Source: Burkholderia contaminans (GTDB lineage Bacteria; Pseudomonadota; Gammaproteobacteria; Burkholderiales; Burkholderiaceae). Taken from it: a DNA stretch of 64,000 bases. The stretch is from assembly GCF_029633825.1 (NCBI RefSeq), contig NZ_CP090641.1:2976001-3040000 (forward strand), given 5' to 3'. The notes below the pieces were generated by a model. It was not told the origin of the DNA, made no database searches, and was given only the letters and a program-made list of their open reading frames with translations. Shown here piece by piece: positions 63,573 through 64,000 of the stretch; the stretch's first letter is position 1, and every line of letters starts with the position of its first letter. Made by a program: the position numbers and the translations under genes.

Positions 63573-64000
63573 ATGACCCCGATTCCTGCCGCGAGGTGTG
63601 CGGTATTCGCATTGACGACGCTGACTCTAGGCGGCTGTTATTACACGAGTCCGTATGGCTATGCGCCGTACTACACGCCGGCGCCGGCCACGCTGACGCA
63701 GCGCGAGATCCCCGTCACGCCGGCCGCACCGGCCACCGCTGCGCCGGCCACCCCTTCGCCGGGCCCGGCTGCGACGGTGGTTGAACCGGCTCCGGTCTAC
63801 GTCGCGCCGGCCTATCCGCCGCCGTATCCCTACCCCTATCCGTATCCGTACGACGCCCCCGCGTATTACCCGGGCTGGTACGGCTGGGGCGCGCCGGCAA
63901 TCTCGGTCGGCTTCTGGGGCGGATGGGGCGGTGGCTGGCGCGGACGCGGCGGGTACTGGCATCGTCCATGGGGCGGCGGCCACTGGGGTGGCGGCTGGGG
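63573..64000 (+). CDS. Tyr/Pro/Gly/Trp-rich lipoprotein (3' end outside window)
   Basis: An open frame begins at the ATG at 63573 (GGAG 7 bases upstream) and continues past the window edge, giving at least 142 residues. [20 protein letters not shown] is followed by the lipobox LGGC (Cys at about 22), then Tyr-rich ([14 protein letters not shown]), Pro/Ala-rich and Pro-Tyr repeats ([12 protein letters not shown]), and a Gly/Trp-rich end ([17 protein letters not shown]). Similar outer-membrane or surface lipoproteins of low complexity are common in Burkholderia; function unknown. Confidence 0.75.
   Translation, partial: MTPIPAARCAVFALTTLTLGGCYYTSPYGYAPYYTPAPATLTQREIPVTPAAPATAAPATPSPGPAATVVEPAPVYVAPAYPPPYPYPYPYPYDAPAYYPGWYGWGAPAISVGFWGGWGGGWRGRGGYWHRPWGGGHWGGGW

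Overview
The window is GC-rich, gene-dense proteobacterial DNA and looks like a secondary replicon of a Burkholderia species, probably of the cepacia complex. This is inferred from codon use, gene content (pga operon with its own glmS, a PepM-PntC phosphonate operon, a Tle3 lipase, many LysR regulators) and the recognisable proteins. No rRNA, tRNA, insertion sequence, CRISPR array or replication origin was seen. The first gene and the last gene are cut by the window edges.

Layout. 1-3.4 kb: end of a C45-type peptidase/acyltransferase, a class III aminotransferase, a carboxymuconolactone decarboxylase-like protein and a frameshifted Pro/Ala-rich membrane-anchored protein. 3.4-5.8 kb: ahpC-ahpF peroxide defence. 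5.9-10.0 kb: a LysR regulator divergent from a binding protein, an ATC-hydrolase-like protein and an M20 amidohydrolase, which together look like a thiazoline/S-carbamoyl-cysteine scavenging unit. 10.1-13.1 kb: GNAT acetyltransferase, cytochrome c, a 9-bp tandem repeat and a secreted propeller-like protein. 13.1-23.2 kb: the exopolysaccharide operon pgaABCD (PNAG) with a dedicated glmS downstream, two accessory genes upstream (one apparently frameshifted) and an AT-rich regulatory region holding a perfect 20-bp palindrome. 23.7-24.7 kb: LysR regulator.

25.3-36.1 kb: the most unusual part. Six co-directional genes encode two versions of the uncharacterised circularly permuted ATP-grasp / alpha-E / transglutaminase-like system: one with separate ATP-grasp and alpha-E genes, a transglutaminase-like protein whose catalytic Cys is replaced by Ser, and a large transglutaminase-DUF2126 protein; the other with ATP-grasp and alpha-E fused, followed by a Cys-type transglutaminase. 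36.4-40.2 kb: a lower-GC Tle3-type type VI lipase effector and its DUF2875 (Tla3-like) partner, with no VgrG or obvious immunity gene. 40.4-46.7 kb: small hypothetical, prolyl aminopeptidase, acyltransferase, hypothetical, and an orphan FabF-like synthase divergent from an AraC regulator.

46.9-54.2 kb: a tightly overlapped seven-gene minus-strand operon that should make 2-aminoethylphosphonate, activate it as a CMP conjugate and attach it to an alcohol acceptor: CDP-alcohol phosphatidyltransferase, 2OG-Fe(II) oxygenase, flippase-like protein, nucleotidyltransferase, PepM-PntC, phosphonopyruvate decarboxylase and AEP transaminase. It ends at a clear intrinsic terminator. 54.8-64 kb: succinate/acetyl-CoA transferase, an EmrB-type exporter divergent from a MarR regulator with an operator between them, a DUF2938 membrane protein divergent from a MerR regulator with a SoxR-box-like dyad, a hypothetical, a PolX-like helix-hairpin-helix protein, an RpoD-like sigma factor and the start of a Tyr/Pro/Gly/Trp-rich lipoprotein.
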